This document shows, piece by piece, positions 15,554-25,800 of a DNA stretch of 29,899 bases. This DNA is from a virus. The DNA lies in the IMG/VR virus record IMGVR_UViG_3300006754_000093, positions 1 through 29,899 of that record; one strand, written 5' to 3'. Under the pieces are notes generated by a model that did no database searches, was not told where the DNA came from, and saw nothing but the letters and a program-made list of their open reading frames with translations. Every line of letters begins with the position of its first letter. Positions within the stretch are counted from its first letter, which is position 1. The position numbers and the translations under genes were made by a program.

Positions 15554-18500
15554 TGTCTAAAAGAAGCGTAACAGATAATTTTACTAAGTATACGGGAACT
15601 CTAACGAGACCCACAGCGGGAAGTCCCGAGAGAATCCTCCCAGGTTCCCAGTCCTATTTTAAGAGAAATTACTTAGATGCTGTAAAAATTATTACGCCAA
15701 ATGTGTACTTTGACGATGATATATCGCTTAGTGGGGTTGAGGTTACCGAAGTAGACCAGCTAATTAACTCACATATTTTAGCTGCTGATTCTTCTGCTGT
15801 TATATACGTATCCTCCCTTCCAACCGTAGAGTATCTTAGCTCCGTCAGCGCAGTGGGTGGTATTTCTAAGTATTTTGTGAAACAGAATAACCTTACTTGG
15901 GTTTCCCCCACTAACTTTGAGAACAATATACTTCAAAAGATAGGAAAGACTTTATCTAATTTCAGTTCTAGTGGAGATTTGTTAAATTATATATCAGGAA
16001 CTTTTCTTCCTACAATAGAGCTAGAAAAAAATGATGGAACTCCTGGAAATAATCTAGCAACAACAACAGCTTCTGCGTTCTCTAACGATAGTTCAGGAAC
16101 CCATAAGTATTTAATAGATAAATTATCATGGCTTTACTTTCTAAACGCCCCAGACCCAGCAGGAGCTAACGTAAGACCTTCGGGGTATTCAACCTCGGGT
16201 GAGGTTGCAACTCTTCTTGCTAAAAACCTTTGGTTTGGGGAAGTTATTGGTTTAGATGATTGTTTAAAGATATTTGAAAGATATTTGTGGAGTAATTATT
16301 ATTCCTTCTCGTCCATTGATGAGCGTATTTTACCTGAGAAATACAGAACTTCTGGTTCTGATGCTACATCTGGTTATAATGCTCTTTCTTATGTCTCAGG
16401 AACACAGCATAGGGATAGATTAGAAACTTTAGTTAGTGTTCTTTATGAGGGAGATTATTTTAATCTAAACGATACTAAAGTTAGGGATTCATTTTCTGAT
16501 TATATCAGCACCACCTCTTTAATTTCAGATGAAGATTCAGCAGGACCCCTTAATAGGGCATTAAAAGCATTCTCCTTCTCTTTTGCTGATAGAAGTTCAG
16601 AAATAAAAGAACTTGAGACCCTCGTTGATATAGATCACTGTCCTGATGAGCTACTCCCTTATTTAGCTGATTTAATCGGGTGGACGTTGATCGGACCAGA
16701 CTCAACACGACACAGGAATCAGCTCAGACAGGCTGTATCAATTTATAAGGCTAAAGGAACGAAGAGATCCGTCCAGGGCATGGTTGATTCTGTGTTCGGC
16801 AGGGACGGAGCCTTTAATATAACCTCTGGGACTCTATTTGATCTGTGGGAATCTTATATTCCTAATATAGTATTTTATACTCTGATGACGAGTTCTAATC
16901 TAACAGAGAACGGGTTAGCTTCCTTTAGTAAGGATAGGGCTGACGTTTTGGGGTTGGATAGCTATTCTACTAATTTAGAAACCAATGTTAGGTTAGCTGT
17001 TGATAGGATTATGTGGGAATTAGCTAATGAGTTCCCTAATAATTTTATTTTTGGGAACTCATTATTTCCTAGAGTTACATTCTTCTTAGAGCCCCCTAAA
17101 ACTCATTTACCCGCTTTTCTTCCCCTAGATCAGGAAGAGATAAAATACGAAGGCCCATGGAACAGAACCGAAGATGGTGATTTCTATACGGGATCAGTTT
17201 TTAATATAAGAACTTCCCATAAAATAATACCAAAACAAGATCAAAATTTTATTTTTACTTATAGGGATAGGGTTATGCCTATTCCACCATGGGAAGAGAT
17301 AAAGTATTATTCTAATTGTCAAGTATCTCTTCCATTATTAGAATCTTTAAAAAAGAAATTAGTATGTTTTGGTGTGGATACAAATTCGGCTAATAGTGTT
17401 CACTCTTATATTCTTAATAATACTTTAGAAAAAGAAGATGTAAATTTTTATAGAAATTCGTTCCTATTCTTTACAACAACAGAACAAACACCTTTTAATT
17501 ATGACAAAGTAGTTAATAATACTAGGCCCTATGGGGATGATTTATTTAGGTACTTACCTTTTTGGAGTTCTAAGTCTTCTCATTTTAAAATTTCTTTGTC
17601 CGCAAGTTCATTCGATTTTGCTTCTATTAATTTAGATAAAGAATCAAAGTATGCTTTATCTAGAGTAAAAACTCTTGTTAATACGGTAGCTCCAGCCCAT
17701 GCTACAGCCGATATAATTCTTGACGTATCTTCTGTTGAAGATACTAATATAGCTCTTAGTGCAATCTCTACAATGAAGGCTGTTCTTGGGTTGAGTTCCG
17801 TGGCCGTATCTTCTAATGCCTCTGCCACAATACTTACTAACTTTGCTGTTAGTACTATAAATCCAAGAAATACGAGCGTCTTACCAGCGGGTCAACAAAC
17901 AGTATTTAGAAGAGAAGCGGCTAATAGCTTGAGCGGTGCTTTGATGGGATCTGGAGTAGCGGATATTTTCTTCTCGGCTGCTCCGCGCAACGCTATTCGG
18001 AGAAAAAATCATAAGTATTTAATGAACTGGGAGAATGTAGATATTAGGGATGGGATGGGGTCTGCTGGGTATGACTGGCTTTATAGGGCAACACAACTTC
18101 CCGTTAACAAAGATGGGGGGAGTTTTTATTCAACAGGTGCAAACCTTCTAACCTCGGGGATATTCTCACTTGGATTCATCCCCAGTAGTTTATCCTTCTC
18201 CCCTGTTCCCCTAAAGAGAGATCCTAATAACTTTGGAAACCTTATTGATAATGTAACCATAAGTCCTGTTTGGAACAACTGTCAAGCTTATAATTCTTCC
18301 GACAGCTTTTTTGGGGTTGAAGTAAGTACTACCTTTCCTTTGAGGGGATTGTCTGGGGTTGATAGCTCGGCTGCGTCTTCTTTCTTTGGCAAACGAGGCT
18401 CTTTAACTGAATTGCAAAGCTTACAACATAGAGTAAGAGAGGCTTCGATCCTACATGAGGCTTCCTCTATAGTATCAGGATATTATAATCCCGATGGGAC

Positions 18501-20229
18501 TGTGAATTCTTCGTGGCCTGTGTCCTCCTCAAAAATACAACCTGTAACAGTGTCCAGTTGGTACGTCGATGAATATAGGGATGTATTAAACTCAATTGCT
18601 AATCAATTACATGAAAATACTATTAGTGTTAGTAATTTAAACTATATGGGAGATTTTGCTTTTGGATCTACATTACATAAGTTTTATAAGGATTGGCTTG
18701 ATCACTATACAAGAGTTCCTATAAATTTTAATTTCAAGTATGATGCGGGTGCTAATAATATTATAACTCATACTTACGGTCCTTACTTATTCAATGATGA
18801 TTATGAAATTACTGCGTCGTCCATAGATGATGTAGCTCCTGGATTAATAACCTCCTCTATTGGCTCAGTTAGGACAGGGGATCTTATTAATATAGGTTAC
18901 TATTTTGGTAGGGGAGCAATGGCAATGGCTCCATCTAACGCATGGGGTATAACAAATTATGCTGCCTCCAATGCTTCAGACATGTATGTAGGAAGAATTG
19001 AAGTGAGAAATGATTCTTTCTTAAGTGGAGTAGAGTTTGTTGATACATCTAACCCATACGCAGTACAACAAGCACAATTCTATACCACCAGTAGGGGTAC
19101 GCTTGATTTCAACTTAACGGGGGCTTATATACCTCCTAATGAACCCTATACCTTACCTACCACATTTGCCTTTTTAAGAGTTACAGGTTTGGATAAGGAT
19201 GTAAAAACTAAAAATATTCCTGAGTGGATGAAGTCCTCAGTTTTACAAGATAATCTTGTTATTAAATATGGAAGAAACGCCGCCAATACCTTCCCAAGAA
19301 TAAGATATAAGATAGAACCTGATTCTAGTAGACCTGATTTTAAAAATTACTTATTTCCAAATTCGGACTACCAGATAGATATTAATGCTGCTAATATACA
19401 TTCAGATTCTGACCTTATAGGAGGCCGTACTTTAAAGGTTTGGATTCATACTGAGCCTATTTCCTATACTTACAAAAAACCAGATAAAACGTATACAACA
19501 GAAAATTCTATATGGTCTTTCTCTAACGGCACATGGGTAAGACATAAACTCTCAGTTATAAATGAAGACTTACCTTTCGGAATAGTTCCTGGATTATCTA
19601 TTGGAAGTAAATTTACAGAAAAAAATATAACTGATATCATTAGATACGGCGAAAAAGAAAATTCTTCAATGAGAGATATAAAGACTAACAAGATTATAAC
19701 TCCATACCACAATCTTTCACCTAGGGTAGGGTGCATGGCAGGAGGAACTTCCTCGGAGGAGGAAGTTCCGAGCGTTTACCGCTGGGCCTCCCAGTCCTTG
19801 TTTGAAACTCTAAGTTTTAATTTCAATACAAACAATAATGGAATTAAGGATCAGATAACAGAAAAGATTCATACCAAGGATAGAAAATATTACATAGAGA
19901 TATTCTTGGAGACAGCAGATCCAGACTCTTTTATATTACTTAATACCATTAGTATGTATAATAAAACTTTTAGAGAAAGAGCGATAGTTCCCACAAGCTA
20001 TAATAAGTATGAACTAAATAAGCATGAATTAAAAGCATGTTTTGATTATTTTACCTCTCTAGCAAAAAGTACTTTAGCTTCTAGAAATGCAATTACAACT
20101 TCTGGGGAGATGGGGGTTAGTGGAGGGGGTAGATTAAGTTATAGAGATAATATAAAGAGAGAGATTTATGCTCTGTCTGGAGATGGAAGTTTTAATCAGG
20201 TGAGTTCTCTGATTATTAGAGGAAATTAG
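15553..20229 (+). CDS. Large baseplate wedge protein with P2 gpI-like core (gp7 equivalent)
   Basis: A 1558-residue protein, the largest in the window. Residues about 355-420 contain the tail protein I signature: DIDHCPDELLPYLADLIGW, then RHRNQLRQAVSIYKAKGTKR and VQGMVDSVFG. In P2 this is gpI and in T4 part of gp7, the wedge subunit that pairs with gp6. Position right after the gp6-like gene agrees. T4 gp7 has 1032 residues; here there are about 500 more, including beta-rich regions in the second half (about 950-1400), which may be added domains that bind fibres or other peripheral proteins. A strong stem-loop lies in the gene at 19744-19769, in codons for a Ser/Glu run. The stop TAG directly abuts the next ATG. 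Confidence 0.85.
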   Translation: MSKRSVTDNFTKYTGTLTRPTAGSPERILPGSQSYFKRNYLDAVKIITPNVYFDDDISLSGVEVTEVDQLINSHILAADSSAVIYVSSLPTVEYLSSVSAVGGISKYFVKQNNLTWVSPTNFENNILQKIGKTLSNFSSSGDLLNYISGTFLPTIELEKNDGTPGNNLATTTASAFSNDSSGTHKYLIDKLSWLYFLNAPDPAGANVRPSGYSTSGEVATLLAKNLWFGEVIGLDDCLKIFERYLWSNYYSFSSIDERILPEKYRTSGSDATSGYNALSYVSGTQHRDRLETLVSVLYEGDYFNLNDTKVRDSFSDYISTTSLISDEDSAGPLNRALKAFSFSFADRSSEIKELETLVDIDHCPDELLPYLADLIGWTLIGPDSTRHRNQLRQAVSIYKAKGTKRSVQGMVDSVFGRDGAFNITSGTLFDLWESYIPNIVFYTLMTSSNLTENGLASFSKDRADVLGLDSYSTNLETNVRLAVDRIMWELANEFPNNFIFGNSLFPRVTFFLEPPKTHLPAFLPLDQEEIKYEGPWNRTEDGDFYTGSVFNIRTSHKIIPKQDQNFIFTYRDRVMPIPPWEEIKYYSNCQVSLPLLESLKKKLVCFGVDTNSANSVHSYILNNTLEKEDVNFYRNSFLFFTTTEQTPFNYDKVVNNTRPYGDDLFRYLPFWSSKSSHFKISLSASSFDFASINLDKESKYALSRVKTLVNTVAPAHATADIILDVSSVEDTNIALSAISTMKAVLGLSSVAVSSNASATILTNFAVSTINPRNTSVLPAGQQTVFRREAANSLSGALMGSGVADIFFSAAPRNAIRRKNHKYLMNWENVDIRDGMGSAGYDWLYRATQLPVNKDGGSFYSTGANLLTSGIFSLGFIPSSLSFSPVPLKRDPNNFGNLIDNVTISPVWNNCQAYNSSDSFFGVEVSTTFPLRGLSGVDSSAASSFFGKRGSLTELQSLQHRVREASILHEASSIVSGYYNPDGTVNSSWPVSSSKIQPVTVSSWYVDEYRDVLNSIANQLHENTISVSNLNYMGDFAFGSTLHKFYKDWLDHYTRVPINFNFKYDAGANNIITHTYGPYLFNDDYEITASSIDDVAPGLITSSIGSVRTGDLINIGYYFGRGAMAMAPSNAWGITNYAASNASDMYVGRIEVRNDSFLSGVEFVDTSNPYAVQQAQFYTTSRGTLDFNLTGAYIPPNEPYTLPTTFAFLRVTGLDKDVKTKNIPEWMKSSVLQDNLVIKYGRNAANTFPRIRYKIEPDSSRPDFKNYLFPNSDYQIDINAANIHSDSDLIGGRTLKVWIHTEPISYTYKKPDKTYTTENSIWSFSNGTWVRHKLSVINEDLPFGIVPGLSIGSKFTEKNITDIIRYGEKENSSMRDIKTNKIITPYHNLSPRVGCMAGGTSSEEEVPSVYRWASQSLFETLSFNFNTNNNGIKDQITEKIHTKDRKYYIEIFLETADPDSFILLNTISMYNKTFRERAIVPTSYNKYELNKHELKACFDYFTSLAKSTLASRNAITTSGEMGVSGGGRLSYRDNIKREIYALSGDGSFNQVSSLIIRGN
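19744..19769 (+). repeat. Perfect 11-bp inverted repeat with 4-base loop inside the gp7-like gene
   Basis: GGAACTTCCTC (19744-19754), loop GGAG (19755-19758), then GAGGAAGTTCC (19759-19769). As RNA it would be a stable, GC-containing hairpin. It is followed by GAGCGTTTACC and not by a U-tract, so it is not a standard terminator. It encodes part of a GGTSSEEEVPS segment, probably a surface loop. Confidence 0.8.
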
Positions 20230-21495
20230 ATGAAGATTAAAGGCGAAGTAGAAGTATTTAAAATAATGCAGGACGGAGCATCCGAAAGTGTTCTCAAAGA
20301 GAGTAACATGGTGGTGGATGGTGCGTCTGAAGTTATTGTTGATATGCTTACTACTCCTTATAGTCTAAAGAACCTAGCAGGATCAGAATCTCTCAACCCC
20401 TCTAACTTTACAATACAAGCAGTGTCCTTAGGAAAAGCTGAGAAGCTATACGGGGGCCATCCTGACACAAGTGCAGCAGACACCGATGTTATTGGTATGC
20501 ACGGATTTTACAACAACAGAAACTTATCTTCTATTTTTGCAGATAAGAACGCTGACGCTGACCTATCAGCATTTATAGGTGCTAGAAATTTAGGCGGGGC
20601 TTCTTCTTTTACTCCTTCTTATGAACTTCCAAAGGATCCACGCCCACGGGACACACGATTAGAGAATTCATCCAAAACTCAAGTCCAGTTGTATTATGAG
20701 CTTTCCGCAGTGTCCGAGTATCCAGAGCTAACAACATACACTGCTCTTTTCAGTCCTTCAAATACTCCTTCTTGGAGAAATGCAAGTGCTTTAATAACTC
20801 CTAATGGACATAATTTAAATTCTTATTATTCATCTTCTGTTAAAAGTATGGAGACTCTTTACCAAGGATGCTATGCTCCTAGTAGTGGGGTTAATATTTA
20901 TATATGGGATACTTCTGTAACTAGGGGCGCGGTCACAGAGACATCAGCCCCTTGGACCTACCTACTTTCCAGCATAAACACAGTAGTATCAGGGGTTAAG
21001 GGTAGATACAATACTGTGGGGTCTATGGATAGGGAGGGTTATTTAGTAGCTTATCCTATACAAAATCACCCTGCTAGCGGAGATACTACTCAGGGCGTTG
21101 CGGTGTCTGCTGCTACCGCTAGTTCCTTGACAAGTGTGTCCTACACAGGGGGAGGTTTAGTTGACGGGTCTGCCGCCTTTATAGGAAGTCCTGCTGTATG
21201 TTATAACTTCACTATCTCTTCCACTGATCTACTATGTCTAGCAGCATATAAAGGATTTACCAATATAGGGTTGTGGGCTTTAGACGCTAAAGAAACATTT
21301 AAAAGCGAAGCTGCTCCCGTAGCATGGACCACGCCAACTAACAATAGAAAATACAAACTATTTGCTAAAAAAGTATTTAGCGAGGATTTAACAACCATAA
21401 ATGATGCGGTCGCTGCGAGGCTTGCTGGTATAAAAAATTATGCAGATCTAACTATTCAGTGGAGAATAAACTTTGATTTTGGGAGGACATTCTAA
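20230..21495 (+). CDS. Tail/baseplate-associated protein, paralog 1 of 3
   Basis: A 421-residue protein and the longest of three adjacent paralogs. The N-terminus reads GEVEVFKIMQDGASESVLKE, then SNMVVDGASEVIVDML, matching the other two. The C-terminus has NIGLWALDAKETF, then LFAKKVF and ADLTIQWRINFDFG, corresponding to the (E)xGLF...lvAyk...K...l.i.W.i.F pattern found in many phage tail proteins. The additional middle (about 70-340) is Ser/Thr/Tyr-rich and lacks obvious repeats. It likely sits at the baseplate edge or in a fibre connector; T4 gp8/gp10-like roles are conceivable but not shown. The ATG abuts the previous TAG, with AGAGGA about seven bases upstream. The stop overlaps the next start as TAATG. 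Confidence 0.75.
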   Translation: MKIKGEVEVFKIMQDGASESVLKESNMVVDGASEVIVDMLTTPYSLKNLAGSESLNPSNFTIQAVSLGKAEKLYGGHPDTSAADTDVIGMHGFYNNRNLSSIFADKNADADLSAFIGARNLGGASSFTPSYELPKDPRPRDTRLENSSKTQVQLYYELSAVSEYPELTTYTALFSPSNTPSWRNASALITPNGHNLNSYYSSSVKSMETLYQGCYAPSSGVNIYIWDTSVTRGAVTETSAPWTYLLSSINTVVSGVKGRYNTVGSMDREGYLVAYPIQNHPASGDTTQGVAVSAATASSLTSVSYTGGGLVDGSAAFIGSPAVCYNFTISSTDLLCLAAYKGFTNIGLWALDAKETFKSEAAPVAWTTPTNNRKYKLFAKKVFSEDLTTINDAVAARLAGIKNYADLTIQWRINFDFGRTF

Positions 21496-22196
21496 TGGGG
21501 GGTCACCTTAAAGTAACAAAGATTTACGATGACTATAAAGAAGTGGTTGTCGATGATAGTAATATGTTAGTTCGGGGACTTGTTGTAGATATAGTTTCTA
21601 TATTAACAGGAGAAGCAGTTAGTATACCATCTATAACCCCTGGGTATCTTCAGTTGGGAGTTAGTGGTATGAACTCTTCTCGGGATGGGGGTTTAGCGTC
21701 TGGTATATTCTATCATTTATCAGCACCCCTATCCTCTACCTCCCAGTATGGAGATGAGACTACATTAGAGCTTCAAAAGTTGAATAGATCATTTCTTGCG
21801 TCCACCGCAGACAGTGGAACTACCTACAGTGAAATGTTGTTTTTGAGTGCTGGCGTGTCTAGTGCCCCTGCGTCCTCTATAGAAACGTCTTCGACCTCGG
21901 ACAAGCACTGGTTTATTCCTATACCACGAACTAATATTACTAAAACTTATTTAGACTCTGTAGAAGTGAGTATAGTTTTAGATAAAGACACGGCAAATGG
22001 TATTTTATTAAGAGAATTTGGATTATTTTCTAAAAATCCGATAGGATACAAGAATGATAAGCCCTTATTAGTGGCATACAAGCAGCTTAGTGAACCTTTA
22101 ACTAAAAGATCTGAGTTTAAATTGCTTATAGAATGGAGTATTGGGTTCTTAGGGAATTCAAATATTTATGATAATATAACTCCTGGAGTTAAATAG
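21495..22196 (+). CDS. Tail/baseplate-associated protein, paralog 2 of 3
   Basis: A 233-residue paralog. N-terminus: GGHLKVTKIYDDYKEVVVDD followed by SNMLVRGLVVDIVSIL. C-terminus: LREFGLFSKNP, then LLVAYKQLSEPLTKRSEF and LLIEWSIGF. Between these is a Ser/Thr-rich beta-type region. It lacks most of the middle found in paralog 1. Coupled by TAATG to paralog 1. Its TAG stop overlaps the TAGTATATAA motif that precedes paralog 3. Function is inferred from the pattern only: a small virion protein at the tail tip or fibre base. Confidence 0.75.
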   Translation: MGGHLKVTKIYDDYKEVVVDDSNMLVRGLVVDIVSILTGEAVSIPSITPGYLQLGVSGMNSSRDGGLASGIFYHLSAPLSSTSQYGDETTLELQKLNRSFLASTADSGTTYSEMLFLSAGVSSAPASSIETSSTSDKHWFIPIPRTNITKTYLDSVEVSIVLDKDTANGILLREFGLFSKNPIGYKNDKPLLVAYKQLSEPLTKRSEFKLLIEWSIGFLGNSNIYDNITPGVK

Positions 22197-22203
22197 TATA
22201 TAA
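22193..22203 (+). promoter_or_regulatory. Repeated ATAGTATATAA motif, possible late promoter -10 element
   Basis: The same 11 bases occur at 2902-2912, upstream of the first tail gene. Here they start over the stop of paralog 2 and end nine bases before the ATG of paralog 3, in one of the few intergenic gaps of the operon. In AT-rich DNA an 11-base match can arise by chance, so this is a candidate only. Confidence 0.3.
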
Positions 22204-22212
22204 TGAAGAGAT

Positions 22213-22800
22213 ATGAAACAAAATGATATATTAGATGTATCTGGTCATTTAGAGATTTTTAAAATATTTTCTGATGGCACAGAAGAGAAAGTATTTGATG
22301 ACCATAATGTCATTACTTCTGGGATGGGAGTAGGTCTAGCTATGCTTTTCGCTGGACAGGGATCCTCTACGGTGGAAGACTTCCAGATAAGATATTTCCA
22401 AGTAGGATCAGGAGCCCCAACTTCATATGATTATACTCAAGGTAGTTTAGGTGGATACCAAAAAACAGAAGCAGAGTATGGGAATAATGTTGTTGTAAGT
22501 AACCATAAAAGAATGTTACCCCAAGGAGGTCCATCACCTACGAATGAGATATTCCTACTCATCTCCGATAATGTAATAAAGAAATCTTCTTCCACTTCGG
22601 TTACCTATGTTTTATATTTGCCTGAGGATTCATCTTTTGAACAAGACTTGAATGAAATTGGATTATTTATGTCTAACCCTTTAGCAGTCCTTATATCAGG
22701 CCAAGATAGGAGGAGTCCTTTGGTAGCCTATAGAACCTTTAATAATATAAAGAAAACGAACCAGTTCTCGTTGGTATTTAAGTGGAAGTTGAGTTTTTAA
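22213..22800 (+). CDS. Tail/baseplate-associated protein, paralog 3 of 3
   Basis: A 195-residue protein, the shortest and most compact copy. N-terminus: SGHLEIFKIFSDGTEEKVFD, then HNVITSGMGVGLAMLF, and a strand IRYFQVGSG. C-terminus: LNEIGLFMSNP, SPLVAYRTFNNIKKTNQF, LVFKWKLSF. The ending closely follows the general tail-protein pattern in which a Glu-x-Gly-Leu-Phe turn is followed by an Ala-Tyr/Arg strand, a Lys-Thr and a final Trp strand. It probably shows the minimal domain of this family. AAGAGAT lies directly upstream of the ATG, after a 16-base gap from paralog 2. The next gene begins three bases after its stop. Confidence 0.78.
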   Translation: MKQNDILDVSGHLEIFKIFSDGTEEKVFDDHNVITSGMGVGLAMLFAGQGSSTVEDFQIRYFQVGSGAPTSYDYTQGSLGGYQKTEAEYGNNVVVSNHKRMLPQGGPSPTNEIFLLISDNVIKKSSSTSVTYVLYLPEDSSFEQDLNEIGLFMSNPLAVLISGQDRRSPLVAYRTFNNIKKTNQFSLVFKWKLSF

Positions 22801-22803
22801 GTT

Positions 22804-25800
22804 ATGCCTTTTTTAGAAAATGATTTATATTTAGCACAAGGTGACGATAAGTTAGTAAGAGGGGACTGGACTAGTACTGTCTATAAGTATGATGCAAGCT
22901 CTTTTTATAATTGGGAGCAGGATAATCTTCCTCTTTACGATTTAGAGGAAAGAACCGAGTTTAATTGGGAGCAACTGGGTTATCCCACTTCTTCCCTTAC
23001 TGGGCTTCACTTGAGTGTATCGGATTCGTCCGTGGACGCCACTGGCCCATATCAAGTGTTCTCCTCCGTAAGCGCAGCGTTAAACAAGCTACCAAGGACT
23101 CTTAGATTTCCTGTAATTATAGAGGTTGCTGTTAGTGGTAATCTTGGGAATATTGATATTCAAGATTTCGAGTTTGTAGGTGATGGGGGATTAGAAATAG
23201 TAAATAGAGGATTTGCTAAGATCCTTAGTGGTTCTGGGGCGGGTACGGTTTGGGATACCTCGGCGGCAGGTGCCACTTCCTCCATTACTTCTTTGTCATC
23301 TATAGATCTTAGTAGTACCATGGGCAATACCAGCTCCTTGGCAACGGCCACCAATGTAACCACTGTTCATGGAAATAATTTTTGGAATAACTGGCATCGC
23401 TCTTTTATAAGAATGGCAGATGTTTTCAGTATAGCTGCTATTACCTTCGAGGACTATGGATACGGAAGTAGAGATGCTCCCAAAACTCCCACCCCCGACT
23501 ATAGAAACAATGGAATAACAGCGACTATAAAAAATACAAGTCCTGGTTTTTTCTCTAATACTAACAGTGTATTTTCTTTTTCTGATTATACAGATTCTAC
23601 TTACGCCTACGACTACAATGGAAGTTTAATGGGTAGTTTCACAAGTAAAGCATTAAGACCCTCTAACATGGCTAACCTTCAAGCAGCTACCGATAGAGCA
23701 ACCAGAATAAAAGCACTCCCAACGGGATTTGTCTATGCAAATAGTGCCCAAAGAATAACAGTAAAGAACTGCAACGGACCTCTTTATATTAGAGGTTTCG
23801 TTGTTGATGGTAACTTAGCAACTGTTGCTATCGAACCAGCCCAAGACCACGGGGTAGCAAATGGTATTGAAATAGAAAATTCAAATGTTCTTTTAGAAAA
23901 CTGTGCTGTTATGAGGTGCGCAGAGACTGGGCTTAAAATAACTAACTCCAAAGTAAATTTAAATAGAGGATTTACTTCTTATAGAGTTTATCCTTTGGCT
24001 GCTAATACTAGAGGTAGTTCCACTGCTTATGGAATGCAAGCTAATAATTCAGAAATTACCTTAAGTGGTGCTTATGATGTTAGTTCGGGACTTCCCTCTG
24101 ACTCCCCTTTCTCGTTTGCTCACTCTCCTGTAGGGGTTCAACTAAATAATTCTATTCTTAAAACTCCTGAGGGTGGGAGAGGCAAGGACTTGAAGGGGGC
24201 TTCAGTAGTAGGGGCACAAACTCCATATAATCAATTGTATCTTGATACTTTCTTAAATACAGAAGTAGGATTAGAGGCTAATGATTCAACTATAGATTTT
24301 AATCATACTCTTATGTCTTATATGAATGAAGTGGGTATTAGATTAAATAATACTACTTTAAAGGTAAGTGAGATAGTTTGTGATCATAATAATTGGTGCG
24401 GTTTAGAAGGTAAAAATAGTACAGTAGAATATTATAAAACCCTACATGGATTAGGTAATAGCTTAGTGTCTCCGAATAAAGCTTTAGATTTCTTATTTAA
24501 TGGACAACATCTTGATTTAGAGAATTGTGTTTTTAAGAATAAAAAATTTAAATTATTCGATATTGATCGTCATATTTACCCCTTTGAAATAGGATCAGGT
24601 GGTTATAGAGTAAGAGATGGAGTTACAATTCCTGGGGTTCATCTTAAGAATACTAAAGCTGATTTTATGCAAATGAGAACCTTGGCAGGGAACGCCTCAT
24701 ACTCTTTCACAGCAACCGAACCTGTATTAGGTGAAGCATATTATATTGATGAGGGAAGTAATGTTAAATTTATGGGATGTAGTGGAGATACCTACTGCAC
24801 CAGAATAGAAGGAGACGATAGTTCTTATGATGCTCTATTAGATAGTACTCCTATTTATGTTGATAATGGTTCAAAGGTAGAATTCAACGGACCTACTGTT
24901 CTAGGCAGAGCAGGTATAAATGTAGGTGCTAATAATAATTCTGTAATTAAATTTGCTCCACATAATACTGAAGGAAAATTGGATGTTAGTTCGTATGCTC
25001 TTTCTGATACAAACCAGCATACTAGAGTAGAAATGCAATCGTTTAAATCTTGTTTGGTTGCTGACAATGGATCAACAATAGAAATGAAAGATTGTGGAGA
25101 TTTTAATAGATTATGGGCTAAGTCTCCCGATTCTTACGTTACTAAGGCTACTTCTGGGCTCATTGCAGCATCCGATTACAATGCCAGCGATGCTAATGGA
25201 ACTTCACTTTATACTTCTGGGGGTTATATTCAATTTTATCCTAATCCAATAACTAGAGGAATAACTGACGTTACGGATCCTACTGCTCTTTCTTATCTAG
25301 TATCTACTCTTGATCCTATTGGTGGCCTCGATACTAGCAACACACCTACATTTGACCCAACTGAATATAGTAAGTATTCTTGGGGTGGTATGTGTGTAAG
25401 GGCTAATAAGGGGAGTGAGGTAAAAGTTCTTAACACTCATTTCCCTTGTGGTTGGCAAAATGCTTCCTCAGTAACATTAGATGTCTCGGCAGGAGTCCCA
25501 GCGACCACCACATGCGGCAAGCTCTATATTTGGAATATAGGAGATGATTCAAGGTTGCATATGTCGCATATCTCTGTGAGTGGAAATTATCCAGGAGATA
25601 CAGGGTATTATGGTCCTAGCGGTCTTTATGTTTCTAGTGTAGTGGGATGTGGGGGGGCCCATGTAGCTTTATCTGCTGCGCCTTCGGCTACTCCTAATAC
25701 TGGAAGATTAAGTGTTCTTGATTCCTATGGGATGCGTCCCGCCATCGCAGCAGACACCGCAACAGGAGTGTCTGCAATAGAGGCAAGAACAAGTTTTGCT

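Noticed and set aside
19744-19780. Intrinsic transcription terminator at the 11-bp hairpin
   Set aside because: No T-rich tract follows, and it lies mid-gene about 460 bases before the stop codon.
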